Part shown: piece by piece, positions 25,974-33,827 of the stretch | Position numbering within the stretch: the stretch's first letter is position 1 | Layout: every line of letters begins with the position of its first letter | Source of the DNA: Chitinophagaceae bacterium | GTDB taxonomy: Bacteria; Bacteroidota; Bacteroidia; Chitinophagales; Chitinophagaceae | Reading direction: 5' to 3' | Length of the DNA: 59,004 nt | NCBI GenBank assembly: GCA_014379345.1 | Contig: JACMLY010000061.1 | Location: 1-59,004 of the forward strand | The notes under the pieces: generated by a model | Databases searched by the model: none | What the model was told of the DNA's origin: nothing | The model's input: only the letters and a program-made list of their open reading frames with translations | Position numbers and translations under genes: made by a program

Positions 25974-27071
25974 ATGAAGCAACAAGTGCTAACCGGTCAA
26001 AATAGTTTTAGAAGGATAAAAGATTTTCTTTCTCAGAAAGGAATTCATTCCATCTTCATAATTACTGGTGGCCATTTTCAAAATGAAGACTTAAACGATT
26101 CTGTAAAAGAATTACTGGACCCATTTAAGCGGGCAGTATTTGTAAAAAAAGGGGTTGATGTGAGTTTTGAAGAGATCGATGAGGCATATGCTTTTTATAG
26201 CAAAGAAACAGTTGATTGCATTCTCGCTATTGGGGGAGGGAGTGTAATGGATCTTGCGAAAGGTCTTATTTATCGCGACGATCAAAATGGAAAATCGGGT
26301 AAGCCGCTTTTAATTGCAGTGCCTACTACATCAGGCTCGGGTAGTGAGGCTACGTGCATTGCGGTGGTATATGAAAACAAGAAAAAACAATCCCTTGAAA
26401 ATAATAAGTTACTGCCCGACATTGCTGTGCTCGACCCTCAATTTTCCTTTTCATTGCCGCCGCGACAAACTGCTATTTCCGGTATTGATGCTTTTTCGCA
26501 GGCAATTGAATCATTCTGGAGCATACATGCAACGGCTCATTCAATATCTTTGGCAAAGCAAGCAATCACCACTTTGATCGAATATTTGCCTCAGGCAGTA
26601 CATGCACCCAAATTGGAAATACGTGAAAAGGTATTATGGGCTTCACATCTTTCGGGCCAGGCTATTAATATGACACGCACAACAGGCCCGCATGCATTGT
26701 CTTATTTTTTATCGGCACACTATAAAATCCCACACGGACAGGCTGTTGGGCTGTTTCTTCCCGTTTTCTTTTTATATAATTCATCGGTAAACGAGACGAA
26801 TTGTAACCATCCTGATGGTTCTGCTGCAGTTGTGCAATCGATGCAGAAGCTGAATGAAATATTGCAGGTACAGGATAGTAAGGAGGCAATGGAATATATC
26901 AGGAGTTTTATGATGAGTCTTGGACTTGCCGTAGATTTCAAAAGTCTGGGCATTCAAAAGTCAATGATTTTGGATCAATTGATCAAAGAAGTAAACCAGC
27001 AGCGATTCAAGAATAACCCGGTTTTATTCAACAGGGAGGTATTAGTGGATCTTTTCCAGCAATATCTTTAA
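25974..27071 (+). CDS. Iron-type alcohol dehydrogenase, probable phosphonoacetaldehyde reductase
   Basis: The 365-residue group III (Fe-dependent) alcohol dehydrogenase has the cofactor motif GGGSVMDLAKG near residues 88-98 and the SGSGSEAT motif near 119-126. The metal region is SGIDAFSQAIESFW near 168-181, followed by GPHALSYFLSAHYKIPHGQA near 231-250. The usual His in 'DAxxHxxE' is Gln here (DAFSQAIE), which I associate with this subfamily. Placed after PEP mutase and phosphonopyruvate decarboxylase, it most likely reduces phosphonoacetaldehyde to 2-hydroxyethylphosphonate, as FomC/PhpC-type enzymes do. No aminoethylphosphonate transaminase is present, so the product is more likely an alcohol than an amine. 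Confidence 0.85.
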   Translation: MKQQVLTGQNSFRRIKDFLSQKGIHSIFIITGGHFQNEDLNDSVKELLDPFKRAVFVKKGVDVSFEEIDEAYAFYSKETVDCILAIGGGSVMDLAKGLIYRDDQNGKSGKPLLIAVPTTSGSGSEATCIAVVYENKKKQSLENNKLLPDIAVLDPQFSFSLPPRQTAISGIDAFSQAIESFWSIHATAHSISLAKQAITTLIEYLPQAVHAPKLEIREKVLWASHLSGQAINMTRTTGPHALSYFLSAHYKIPHGQAVGLFLPVFFLYNSSVNETNCNHPDGSAAVVQSMQKLNEILQVQDSKEAMEYIRSFMMSLGLAVDFKSLGIQKSMILDQLIKEVNQQRFKNNPVLFNREVLVDLFQQYL

Positions 27072-27080
27072 TTGTCAGTC

Positions 27081-28202
27081 ATGAATTTTTTTAAAGAGTA
27101 TAATACTATTCAAAAAATAATCAAAGCCCAACACCAGATTGTTGTATATGCGGAAAGCAGCCATTACTACCAATACTTTGAATCGTTACTGCAGGATATT
27201 TTAAAAAATTCTTCCATACAAATATTATACCTGACCTCCGATAATAATGATCCACTGTTAGCCGCTACCGATGAAAGAATGCAGGTTGTTTATGTAAAAC
27301 AATTTCTCGGGCTATTATTTCCAAAGATCAAAGCTGATCTTATGATCATGACAATGCCAGATCTGAATAATTTTCTGTATAAGCGATCAGCTAACGTTCG
27401 AAAATATGTTTATGTTTTTCATGCAGCAGTGAGTACTCATTTGCAATATAGCGAGAAAGCCTTTTTTTATTATGATGCCATTTTTTGTACCGGCGCTTAT
27501 CAGGAAAGAGAGGTAAAGGAAACTGAAAAAAAATATGGCCTTGCCCCAAAAGAGCTTGTTCCTTACGGGTATCCGTTACTTGATACCATTAAAAAAAAAT
27601 ACAGGCAACAAATTCCCAAAAGCGTTAGTGCTAATCAGCGGATCTTGATAGCCCCATCATGGTTTGAATCCTGCATTCTCGAAACATGCATCGAGGTGCT
27701 TGTAGAGGAATTATCATCACTGCATTATCATGTCTATATCAGGTCGCATCCGGAATACATGAAACGATCGCCAAAGAAGTATGAGGCCTTAAAGGAAGTT
27801 GTTTCGCGCATTCCCAACATCTATTTCGATGAGTCGGCCAATGTAACAGATAGCATTGCAGAAGCGGATATACTGATTACCGATCGCTCGGGGATTGCGT
27901 TGGAGTATGCCTTTGGCACCCACAGGCCTGTCTTATTTGTAGATACGTCTTTAAAAATTTCCAACCCGAACTGGGAAAAGTTGGGTATTGAGCCTATTGA
28001 AAACTCAATCCGTTCGGGAATAGGTATCTCGGTTTTACCAAACGAACTTTCCACCATTGGCGGTAAACTCAAACAGCTCACCGGGGATAAGGATAAGTTC
28101 AGACAACAACTTCCGGAACTTGAAAAACAACTCTTTTTCAATTCTCCTGAGTCGTACGAGAAAGGGTTAAACTATATCTTTGAAACAATGATCAGGAATT
28201 AG
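27081..28202 (+). CDS. CDP-glycerol-type glycerophosphotransferase family protein
   Basis: The 373-residue protein (ATG 27081; an in-frame TTG at 27072 is weaker) resembles the C-terminal catalytic half of CDP-glycerol:poly(glycerophosphate) glycerophosphotransferases (TagB/TagF family). It shows YVFHAAVSTHLQYSEKAFFY near residues 112-131, RILIAPSWFES near 187, VYIRSHPEY near 217, and the donor-site segment DILITDRSGIALEYAFGTHR near 264-283. These enzymes use CDP-alcohols as donors. In an operon that should make 2-hydroxyethylphosphonate and carries a cytidylyltransferase domain, the natural guess is transfer of CMP-activated hydroxyethylphosphonate onto a glycan or lipid. That role is inference. 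Its 3' end overlaps the convergent gene by 11 bp. Confidence 0.82.
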   Translation: MNFFKEYNTIQKIIKAQHQIVVYAESSHYYQYFESLLQDILKNSSIQILYLTSDNNDPLLAATDERMQVVYVKQFLGLLFPKIKADLMIMTMPDLNNFLYKRSANVRKYVYVFHAAVSTHLQYSEKAFFYYDAIFCTGAYQEREVKETEKKYGLAPKELVPYGYPLLDTIKKKYRQQIPKSVSANQRILIAPSWFESCILETCIEVLVEELSSLHYHVYIRSHPEYMKRSPKKYEALKEVVSRIPNIYFDESANVTDSIAEADILITDRSGIALEYAFGTHRPVLFVDTSLKISNPNWEKLGIEPIENSIRSGIGISVLPNELSTIGGKLKQLTGDKDKFRQQLPELEKQLFFNSPESYEKGLNYIFETMIRN

Positions 28203-28386
28203 TATTTATATCTGGTGATGAAGGCTCTTCTTTTTTCTTATCTGACCTTGTCTTTGTGAAAAAGCTTTTAAATTTCCACCAATAATTTCTCAGCCAGAAC
28301 CACGCGCCAAATACTGCAGCTATGATCACCTGTATCAGGTAACTGCCGCTGCCCGGATCTATATATAACAGGATGGATATGGTCAT
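28192..28386 (-). CDS. Small single-span membrane protein (IDPGSGSYLIQ type)
   Basis: The 64-residue protein has one hydrophobic span (about residues 14-34, LIQVIIAAVFGAWFWL) preceded by the motif YIDPGSGSYLIQ at 8-19. A basic, then Ser/Pro-rich tail follows. I know small proteins with this DPGSGSY/DPGTGSY-LIQ signature from neighbourhoods of alkaline-phosphatase-superfamily membrane proteins and surface-glycan genes, but no function. That context fits the genes at 20326-28202. The start ATG shares one base with the stop of the M42 peptidase upstream (TGATG on the minus strand), so it is co-transcribed with that gene. Its end overlaps the phosphotransferase gene by 11 bp, tail to tail. Confidence 0.72.
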   Translation of the reverse strand: MTISILLYIDPGSGSYLIQVIIAAVFGAWFWLRNYWWKFKSFFTKTRSDKKKEEPSSPDINTNS

Positions 28387-29492
28387 CAGAGATAATTGAG
28401 ATTTGTTTTGGAACTTAAAGTTAATAAAGTCTCATACATCAGTTGGATCGTTTGTTCAATATCGTTTTTATGCAGCATCTCAACAGTCGTATGCATGTAT
28501 CGTAAGGGAATAGAAATAAGGACTGACGGACACCCATCATTTGCATAGGCAAATGAGTCGGTATCGGTACCGGTGCTTCTTGAAACAGCCCTGAGCTGAA
28601 CAGGGATTTTCTTTTTTGAAGCAACATCCTGTACAAGATCGAGTAATTTATTGTGTACCGCGGGCCCATAAGCCAGTGAAGGTCCCTTGCCACACGCAAC
28701 ATCGCCTTCAATCATCTTATTCACCATTGGCGTATAGGTATCGTGGGTAACATCAGTGACAATAGCAATATTAGGTTTGATTCGTCTCGCTATCATTTCT
28801 GCCCCCCGTAGCCCGACTTCTTCCTGCACGGCATTGACCACATACAAACCATAAGGCAGGCTTTTTTTATTTTCCTTCAACAGGCGGGTTACTTCAGCGA
28901 TCATAAAACCGCCGATCCGGTTATCGAAGGCACGGCCAATATAATAATCGTTAACCAATTCCTCAAACCCATCCACGTAAGTCACGACAGCGCCAACATG
29001 TATTCCCAGGTCTTCAATTTGTTTTTTGGTTCTTGCACCGCAATCCAGGAAAAGCGTATCCACTTTGGGAACAGGTTCTTTTGTATCGGGACTATTTATC
29101 CTCGTGTGTATGGCAGGCCATCCGAAGACGGCTTTGACCAGGCCTTTCTTGCCATGAATAAAAACACGCTGTCCGGGAGCGATCTGGTGGTCGACGCCAC
29201 CATTTCTTTTCAGGTACATGAGGCCTTCGGCAGTGACATAATTAATAAACCAGCTGATCTCATCAGCGTGTGCCTCTATAACAACTTTAAAATTCTCTTT
29301 AGGATTCACAACGCCCACCGCAGTTCCATATGGATCTGTAAAGGTTGAATGAACATAAGGTCTGAGGTATTCAAGCCACAATTTCTGGCCGCTGCTTTCA
29401 AAACCTACCGGCGATGCATTATTGATGTATTTTTTTAGAAATTCAAAAGATTTATCCGTTAAAATTGACTTCGTCCTTGCCTGTTTTGCCAT
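28386..29492 (-). CDS. M42 family metallopeptidase (glutamyl aminopeptidase-like)
   Basis: The 368-residue enzyme of peptidase family M42 is a cytosolic di-metal aminopeptidase that typically forms dodecameric TET particles. Metal and catalytic motifs are present: VIEAHADEISWFI near residues 71-83, YYIGRAFDNRIGGFMI near 186-201 (bridging Asp), AVQEEVGLRGAEMI near 225-238 (catalytic Glu pair), VTDVTHDTY near 250 and a final metal His in RYMHTTVEML near 336-345. Length and motif order are normal. The downstream small membrane protein begins on its stop codon, which makes an unusual two-gene unit. Confidence 0.93.
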   Translation of the reverse strand: MAKQARTKSILTDKSFEFLKKYINNASPVGFESSGQKLWLEYLRPYVHSTFTDPYGTAVGVVNPKENFKVVIEAHADEISWFINYVTAEGLMYLKRNGGVDHQIAPGQRVFIHGKKGLVKAVFGWPAIHTRINSPDTKEPVPKVDTLFLDCGARTKKQIEDLGIHVGAVVTYVDGFEELVNDYYIGRAFDNRIGGFMIAEVTRLLKENKKSLPYGLYVVNAVQEEVGLRGAEMIARRIKPNIAIVTDVTHDTYTPMVNKMIEGDVACGKGPSLAYGPAVHNKLLDLVQDVASKKKIPVQLRAVSRSTGTDTDSFAYANDGCPSVLISIPLRYMHTTVEMLHKNDIEQTIQLMYETLLTLSSKTNLNYL

Positions 29493-29521
29493 AAGATTTC
29501 TTTAAGGAAGCGTAAAAATAA

Positions 29522-30361
29522 TTAAAATGGAAGGAATGAGGTCAACAAAGCTGAGAATGCCATCATTCCGTCCAATGCGCAATAGTATAAATAATCAGAG
29601 AAATTTTTTTTCATATACCGGTATGATAGGCCTACTATTAATCCGGGACCGAGTAATAAAATAACCAACGCAATAGAAAGGCCGAGAAAATAGAGTGCTA
29701 TTGTAGATAGTAGAAAAACGATTATGGAACTGTAAAAGAGAATATTTATTCCTTTTTCTGTAAAAACGGTGATCATGCTCTTAATGCCTTCTAGTTTATC
29801 CTGCTCCCGGTCACGAAAATCGAATATGATGCAAATGGCATATATGAGAAAGAAGCGACCCATGCAAAATAAAAGATGAGAGATACCCCATTTTTCGCCG
29901 GAAAGTATAATGGGTAACGCACTGGTCACATACATCCACACCGTGGACAGAAAGATCGTTTTACCCACAGCAATTTTTCGGAGAAATTGAGCCGGCCTGA
30001 ATGGAAGTTTGGGAGCAGAGTACAAAAAAGTCAGAATAACCGAAATGCCAATCCATTTCCAATACTCCGCCAACTGAAGAAAGAACAGAAACGCCCCGAT
30101 ACAACCTACCAAAATCAGCAGCAGGTGTAAGCCTTTGTGCTGATGTGTCCACACTATTCTCCTGTTTTCAGATGCAGTGTGCGGGGTGAAATACCAATGA
30201 AAGTTATAACTGCAGATGGTCGAAAAGAAAACAAACCACAGGTATGGCTTAGCCGGGTAATGCAATTGAAAAATATCATTTACCTGGTAAACCATTATCA
30301 CGGCGCACCCTGCTATAAACAAACTGCTAAAAATAAGGAAATCGAAAAATCTGCGTAGCAT
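29522..30361 (-). CDS. UbiA-like prenyltransferase family membrane protein
   Basis: The 279-residue protein has about eight hydrophobic segments and the overall UbiA layout. The second Asp-rich motif is clear (CIIFDFRDREQDKLEGIKSM near residues 176-195, with the DxxxD pattern). The first (N/D)DxxD motif is not recognisable near its expected place around residues 50-60, where FHWYFTPHTASENR stands instead. Canonical UbiA enzymes need both motifs to bind prenyl diphosphate, so this may be a divergent or non-prenylating member. It lies 29 bp upstream of the M42 gene on the same strand and is probably co-transcribed with it. Confidence 0.72.
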   Translation of the reverse strand: MLRRFFDFLIFSSLFIAGCAVIMVYQVNDIFQLHYPAKPYLWFVFFSTICSYNFHWYFTPHTASENRRIVWTHQHKGLHLLLILVGCIGAFLFFLQLAEYWKWIGISVILTFLYSAPKLPFRPAQFLRKIAVGKTIFLSTVWMYVTSALPIILSGEKWGISHLLFCMGRFFLIYAICIIFDFRDREQDKLEGIKSMITVFTEKGINILFYSSIIVFLLSTIALYFLGLSIALVILLLGPGLIVGLSYRYMKKNFSDYLYYCALDGMMAFSALLTSFLPF

Positions 30362-30421
30362 AATATGAACAAGTTACTTTGTCACTTCAAAGTAGCGCAG
30401 TATTTCGAGTGATGGAAAGAA

Positions 30422-30880
30422 TTATCGAACAATCACAATAGGTCCTGTTGTAACCGTGTCGCTGATATGTTTAGCCTTGTCTCTTAAGGCGAATTTAAAT
30501 ATTAGCGTATCGTCGTGCAGGTTGGGAGGGGTGCCGCCGCTTGAAGGCGGATTGACTGCAGAAACAAGATGATTCTGATAGGTTAACTGGAGTTCAATAA
30601 TGCCCCTGCTTCTATCCGGAAACGCAGGAACCTGCAGAACAAAGGAATCCCTGAGAGTAGGGACCACGATCTGGTTGGTCCTGACTTTTTTTACAAAAAT
30701 GGTATCACTGATATCCCCCTCCTTATCGGTAAAATCAAACTGCACAATTAAAGTACCGCCAACAGGAACAGTGGAAGAACTGATGGATTTTAATTTCAAT
30801 GAAGGGGTGGTTTCTAACTTATCTTTGTTACAGGCGATCGCCAGTGTTAAAAAAGCCGAAACAAACAATATCGAACGCAT
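30422..30880 (-). CDS. Small lipoprotein of unknown function
   Basis: The 152-residue protein has the lipoprotein signal MRSILFVSAFLTLAIACNKD, with Cys17 the probable lipidated residue. The mature part is one beta-rich domain with an Ig-like character (GGTLIVQFDFTDKEGDISD near residues 42-60, the Gly/Pro-rich loop PPSSGGTPPN near 111, and a final VTTGPIVIVR). No named domain is recognised. It lies 60 bp upstream of the UbiA-like gene on the same strand. A TAAATTTG element at 30898-30905 sits just upstream. Confidence 0.7.
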   Translation of the reverse strand: MRSILFVSAFLTLAIACNKDKLETTPSLKLKSISSSTVPVGGTLIVQFDFTDKEGDISDTIFVKKVRTNQIVVPTLRDSFVLQVPAFPDRSRGIIELQLTYQNHLVSAVNPPSSGGTPPNLHDDTLIFKFALRDKAKHISDTVTTGPIVIVR

Positions 30881-30897
30881 AAATGAATGGTTATTTA

Positions 30898-30905
30898 CAA
30901 ATTTA
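30898..30905 (-). promoter_or_regulatory. Candidate -7 element of the 30422 lipoprotein gene
   Basis: The minus-strand TAAATTTG matches TAnnTTTG exactly, with the last G 18 bp upstream of the A of the ATG. No matching TTTG was found at -33. Confidence 0.4.
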
Positions 30906-30930
30906 AAGGCTTAAAATCGAATATCCGTAA

Positions 30931-31908
30931 ATGATCTGTGAATTAGAACATAAAATTTTTACAATAGAAGATACGGAATCTGAAGGCCTTGCGTTGGCTT
31001 TATTTCAATTTCAATACAGCCATAACCCGGTGTATCAACAATACGTCAGGCTGCTCGATATCGACCCCTTAACGGTGAATTCCATAACGGAAATTCCATT
31101 TTTACCAATCGACTTTTTTAAGACCCATCGCATCATCACTACCTCCTTTCAACCCGGGGCTATTTTTGAAAGTAGCGGTACTACTCAAACTACACCAAGC
31201 AGGCATTTTGTCAAAGAGCTGTCGCTTTATAAGATAAGTTTTCAAAAAGCATTCGAAAACTTCTATGGGCCGTTGCAGGACTGGTGCATACTTGGACTAT
31301 TGCCCGGTTATCTCGAAAGACAAAATTCATCACTGGTTCTCATGGTGCATGATCTTATAATAAATAGCCAACATCCGCAAAGCGGCTTTTATCTGTACGA
31401 ACATGAAAAGCTATTTGGATCATTGCAGCAATTGGAGAAACAGAAACAAAAAACAATATTAATAGGAGTAAGTTTTGCCTTACTCGATTTTGCCGAAAAA
31501 TATCCGCAACCGCTGCAGCACACCATAGTAATGGAAACAGGAGGTATGAAGGGGAGAAGAGAAGAAATGACCCGTTCGCAGCTTCACGAATGCTTAAAAG
31601 GTGCGTGGGGGCTGCCTACCATTCATTCTGAGTATGGGATGACTGAATTGTTATCGCAAGCCTACTCAAGGGAGGACGGTATTTTTGAATCTCCACCCTG
31701 GATGAAGGTCATGCTGCGTGAAGAAGATGATCCGCTGATGATCAAAAATAACGGCAGGGGACTGATCAACGTCATTGATATGGCTAATGTTTATTCCTGT
31801 TCTTTTATTGCTACTGACGATATTGGATTGGTTCATCCAAATGGAAGTTTTGAGGTATTGGGCAGGAGAGATCATAGTGATTTGCGGGGTTGTAGTCTGA
31901 TGGCGTAG
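30931..31908 (+). CDS. LuxE-like acyl-protein synthetase/ligase family protein
   Basis: The 325-residue protein resembles the LuxE acyl-protein synthetase family of adenylate-forming enzymes. The phosphate-binding motif FESSGTTQTTPSRHFV is near residues 79-94, the central METGGMKGRREEM near 200-212, the adenylate-contacting SEYGMTELLSQAY near 230-242, and TDDIGLVHPNGSFEVLGRRD near 291-310 as the C-terminal hinge. LuxE itself activates fatty acids for bioluminescence. Bacteroidota homologues are stand-alone and their acyl substrate is unknown. No luxCD-like genes are nearby. A GTCGACGGT hairpin follows the gene. Confidence 0.82.
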   Translation: MICELEHKIFTIEDTESEGLALALFQFQYSHNPVYQQYVRLLDIDPLTVNSITEIPFLPIDFFKTHRIITTSFQPGAIFESSGTTQTTPSRHFVKELSLYKISFQKAFENFYGPLQDWCILGLLPGYLERQNSSLVLMVHDLIINSQHPQSGFYLYEHEKLFGSLQQLEKQKQKTILIGVSFALLDFAEKYPQPLQHTIVMETGGMKGRREEMTRSQLHECLKGAWGLPTIHSEYGMTELLSQAYSREDGIFESPPWMKVMLREEDDPLMIKNNGRGLINVIDMANVYSCSFIATDDIGLVHPNGSFEVLGRRDHSDLRGCSLMA

Positions 31909-31911
31909 GGG

Positions 31912-31937
31912 GTCGACGGTGAACCGTCGGCCGTCAA
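31912..31937 (+). terminator. Hairpin of GTCGACGGT words after the LuxE-like gene
   Basis: CGACGGT (31914-31920) and ACCGTCG (31923-31929) form a 7-bp stem with a 2-base loop. A third partial word (GCCGTCAAC) and then a T-rich stretch follow. It may act as a terminator, and it shares the word-repeat style of the other spacers. Confidence 0.5.
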
Positions 31938-31996
31938 CTTTTTAACAATTAAAATGCAACGATGCGGGAACCTTACCGGTCAAATAAAAAAAACTT

Positions 31997-32368
31997 ATGA
32001 AAAAAGGATTGTTGATAATTGCGTTGCTACCATTTTTTGCGTTTCAATGTGATAAGGGCAGGGGTAAATGTGTGAAGGGGAAGGTTATTCGTATCAGCTG
32101 CGCCAGTTATGTTATTCAGGTATTGAATAACGATTCAATTGGAGAGGATCAATGGCAAAATTCAATGGGTGGCGAACAGACCGGCTACGATAATGTTTTT
32201 AGCGTTTCGAATAAGTGTAAAATCCCATCATCGTATAAAGCCGGGGATATTATATATTTCGATCTTGATAAACCGGCACCCAGCGATTGCGTTGTTTGCA
32301 TGATGTATGATGCACCTCCAAAAACACAGTACCAGGTTAAAAATATTTCAACTTCACCTTGTGAATAA
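31997..32368 (+). CDS. Cysteine-rich small lipoprotein
   Basis: The 123-residue protein begins MKKGLLIIALLPFFAFQCDKG; the segment FFAFQC is a plausible lipobox with Cys18 lipidated. The mature part has seven further Cys (in KCVKGK, ISCASYV, NKCKIP, DCVVCMMY and the C-terminal SPCE), which points to disulfides in the periplasm or at the surface. The central GDIIYFDLDKPAPSDCVVCM is the most distinctive segment. I do not recognise a family. It is followed by the long inverted repeat at 32390-32462. Confidence 0.65.
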   Translation: MKKGLLIIALLPFFAFQCDKGRGKCVKGKVIRISCASYVIQVLNNDSIGEDQWQNSMGGEQTGYDNVFSVSNKCKIPSSYKAGDIIYFDLDKPAPSDCVVCMMYDAPPKTQYQVKNISTSPCE

Positions 32369-32389
32369 GTTGCCAATCCTATGTTCATT

Positions 32390-32462
32390 CTATGTTTCTA
32401 CTGTGCCTATGTGGTAAATTTTTTCACCACATAGGCACAGTAGTATCATAGGTAGAACATAG
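32390..32462. repeat. CTATGTTTCTACTGTGCC-word inverted repeat between convergent genes
   Basis: The core arms CTGTGCCTATGTGGT (32401-32415) and ACCACATAGGCACAG (32426-32440) are perfect over 15 bp with a 10-base spacer. Outer parts (CTATGTT at 32390 and AACATAG ending at 32462) also pair. The same CTATGTTTCTATGTGG words recur at 33660-33780. Confidence 0.85.
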
Positions 32463-32473
32463 CAAAAACAGAA

Positions 32474-33544
32474 TTAATAATTAGTATCCAGCAGGCCTGA
32501 ACAAGGGATTGTACATTGTTTTTGATAACTTTCAAAAGCCAGTTCGATAAGTCTCACCGTATTGTATCCATGTTCGGGCTTTTCTGTTACAGGTGTTCCG
32601 TTAACAATGCTTTGATACAGGCTTTGATAATAATATCCAAAGTTGCCTTTCTTTGAGGGATATCTTTCCTTTCTGATCACTCCATTTATTTCTGTGTGCA
32701 ATAATCCATGGAATTCATCCGGTTCCCTTCCCCAATCTTCTCCAACAGGCAAACTACCGTTCTTAAGAGCCGCTTCCTGGGGATCCTCCCCGTATTTAAT
32801 AAACGAGCCTTTGGTGCCATGGATCATGTACCTCGGTCCGGGTTCGCGAACCAGCATACCGGCATGTAATATTACTTTGGTGAAACCGAAATTTAATTGC
32901 AGGTCGAAATAATCATCCACTTTCGAATGAGGTCTTTGCATCCTGATATCAGCAGCAATAGTTTGCGGTAAACCGAAGAAATAAAGCGCCTGGTCGATCA
33001 GGTGCGGCCCGAGATCATATAATACACCGCTTCCAGGTTTAGGCTCTTCCCGCCAGGCATTTGGTTTTGCTTCTGCGCGGTACCGGTCGTAGTGCGAAAT
33101 GAACTCATGGGTTTCGCCCAATAATTTTTTTTCCACTATTTCCTTTATGGTTAAAAAATCGCTCACGTATCTGCGGTTTTGGTACACACTTACTATTTTA
33201 CTACTTTTTTTCGCGGCCTCTACCAATTGCATGGCTTCTCCGCTGGAATTGGCGAATGGCTTTTCCAGCACAACATGCTTATTGCCCTGAAGTGCCTGCA
33301 GTGCATACGGAAGATGCGTTTCATTAGGAGTCGTGATCACAATAAGATCAATAGCCGGATCCGCAATCAGCTCATCGATACTTCTCACAACGTTTACAAA
33401 GGGATATGATTTTTGAGATTCGTTTTTTGTTCTCTCAACTACACTGATCAGCTCGTAACCGGTGAGCGTTGTCAAAAAAGGCGCATGAAATACTTTGGCA
33501 GAAATACCAAATCCCACCAATCCAACTTTTATTTTTGGAGACAT
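32474..33544 (-). CDS. Gfo/Idh/MocA family oxidoreductase
   Basis: The 356-residue NAD(P)-dependent oxidoreductase has the Rossmann motif VGLVGFGISAKVFHAPFL near residues 7-24, the cofactor motif VVLEKPFANSSGEA near 91-104 (EKP) and a GLGxPH-like segment VLYDLGPHLIDQALYFFG near 173-190, with a likely catalytic His in GPHLIDQ. The sequence resembles the Gfo/Idh enzymes that act on sugars or inositols, but the substrate is unknown. It is cytosolic, with no signal. It is flanked by the word repeats at 32390-32462 and 33575-33824. Confidence 0.92.
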   Translation of the reverse strand: MSPKIKVGLVGFGISAKVFHAPFLTTLTGYELISVVERTKNESQKSYPFVNVVRSIDELIADPAIDLIVITTPNETHLPYALQALQGNKHVVLEKPFANSSGEAMQLVEAAKKSSKIVSVYQNRRYVSDFLTIKEIVEKKLLGETHEFISHYDRYRAEAKPNAWREEPKPGSGVLYDLGPHLIDQALYFFGLPQTIAADIRMQRPHSKVDDYFDLQLNFGFTKVILHAGMLVREPGPRYMIHGTKGSFIKYGEDPQEAALKNGSLPVGEDWGREPDEFHGLLHTEINGVIRKERYPSKKGNFGYYYQSLYQSIVNGTPVTEKPEHGYNTVRLIELAFESYQKQCTIPCSGLLDTNY

Positions 33545-33574
33545 TTGAGTGTTTTGACGGGAAGTTACTTGTTT

Positions 33575-33824
33575 GAAGTTAGAAGTACGAAGTTAGAAGT
33601 ACGAAATATGTTACAAAAATCAGGGCTGGGAAACGAACTGAGTCATTAAGTAATTTCTCCCATGTTCCTTCTATGTTACTATGTTTCTATGTGGTAAATT
33701 TCCTGCAGATGGACAGTTTCAAAACGGTGCAAAAGTATACCACAGAGGAGAATCATAGGTACATAGATAGACCATAGAATTCTTATTCTGAATTTTCGTA
33801 CTTCTAACTTCGCACTTCTAACTT
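33575..33824. repeat. Nested double inverted repeat between two minus-strand genes
   Basis: The outer arms are two 14-bp GAAGTTAGAAGTAC words in tandem (33575-33602), matched by TTCGTACTTCTAACTTCGCA onward (33795-33824). The inner arms are CTATGTTACTATGTTTCTAT-type words (about 33670-33700) against TACCACAGAGGAGAATCATA and following words (about 33738-33780). Two repeat families are thus nested within one ~280-bp spacer. Confidence 0.75.
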
Positions 33825-33827
33825 ACA

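Noticed and set aside
25974..27071. Simple ethanol dehydrogenase or glycerol dehydrogenase
   Set aside because: The fold is shared, but tight placement in a phosphonate operon and the DAFSQAIE variant favour phosphonoacetaldehyde reductase.
30931..31908. Bioluminescence (lux) function for the LuxE-like protein
   Set aside because: No luxA, luxB, luxC or luxD homologues are nearby; stand-alone homologues are common in non-luminous bacteria.
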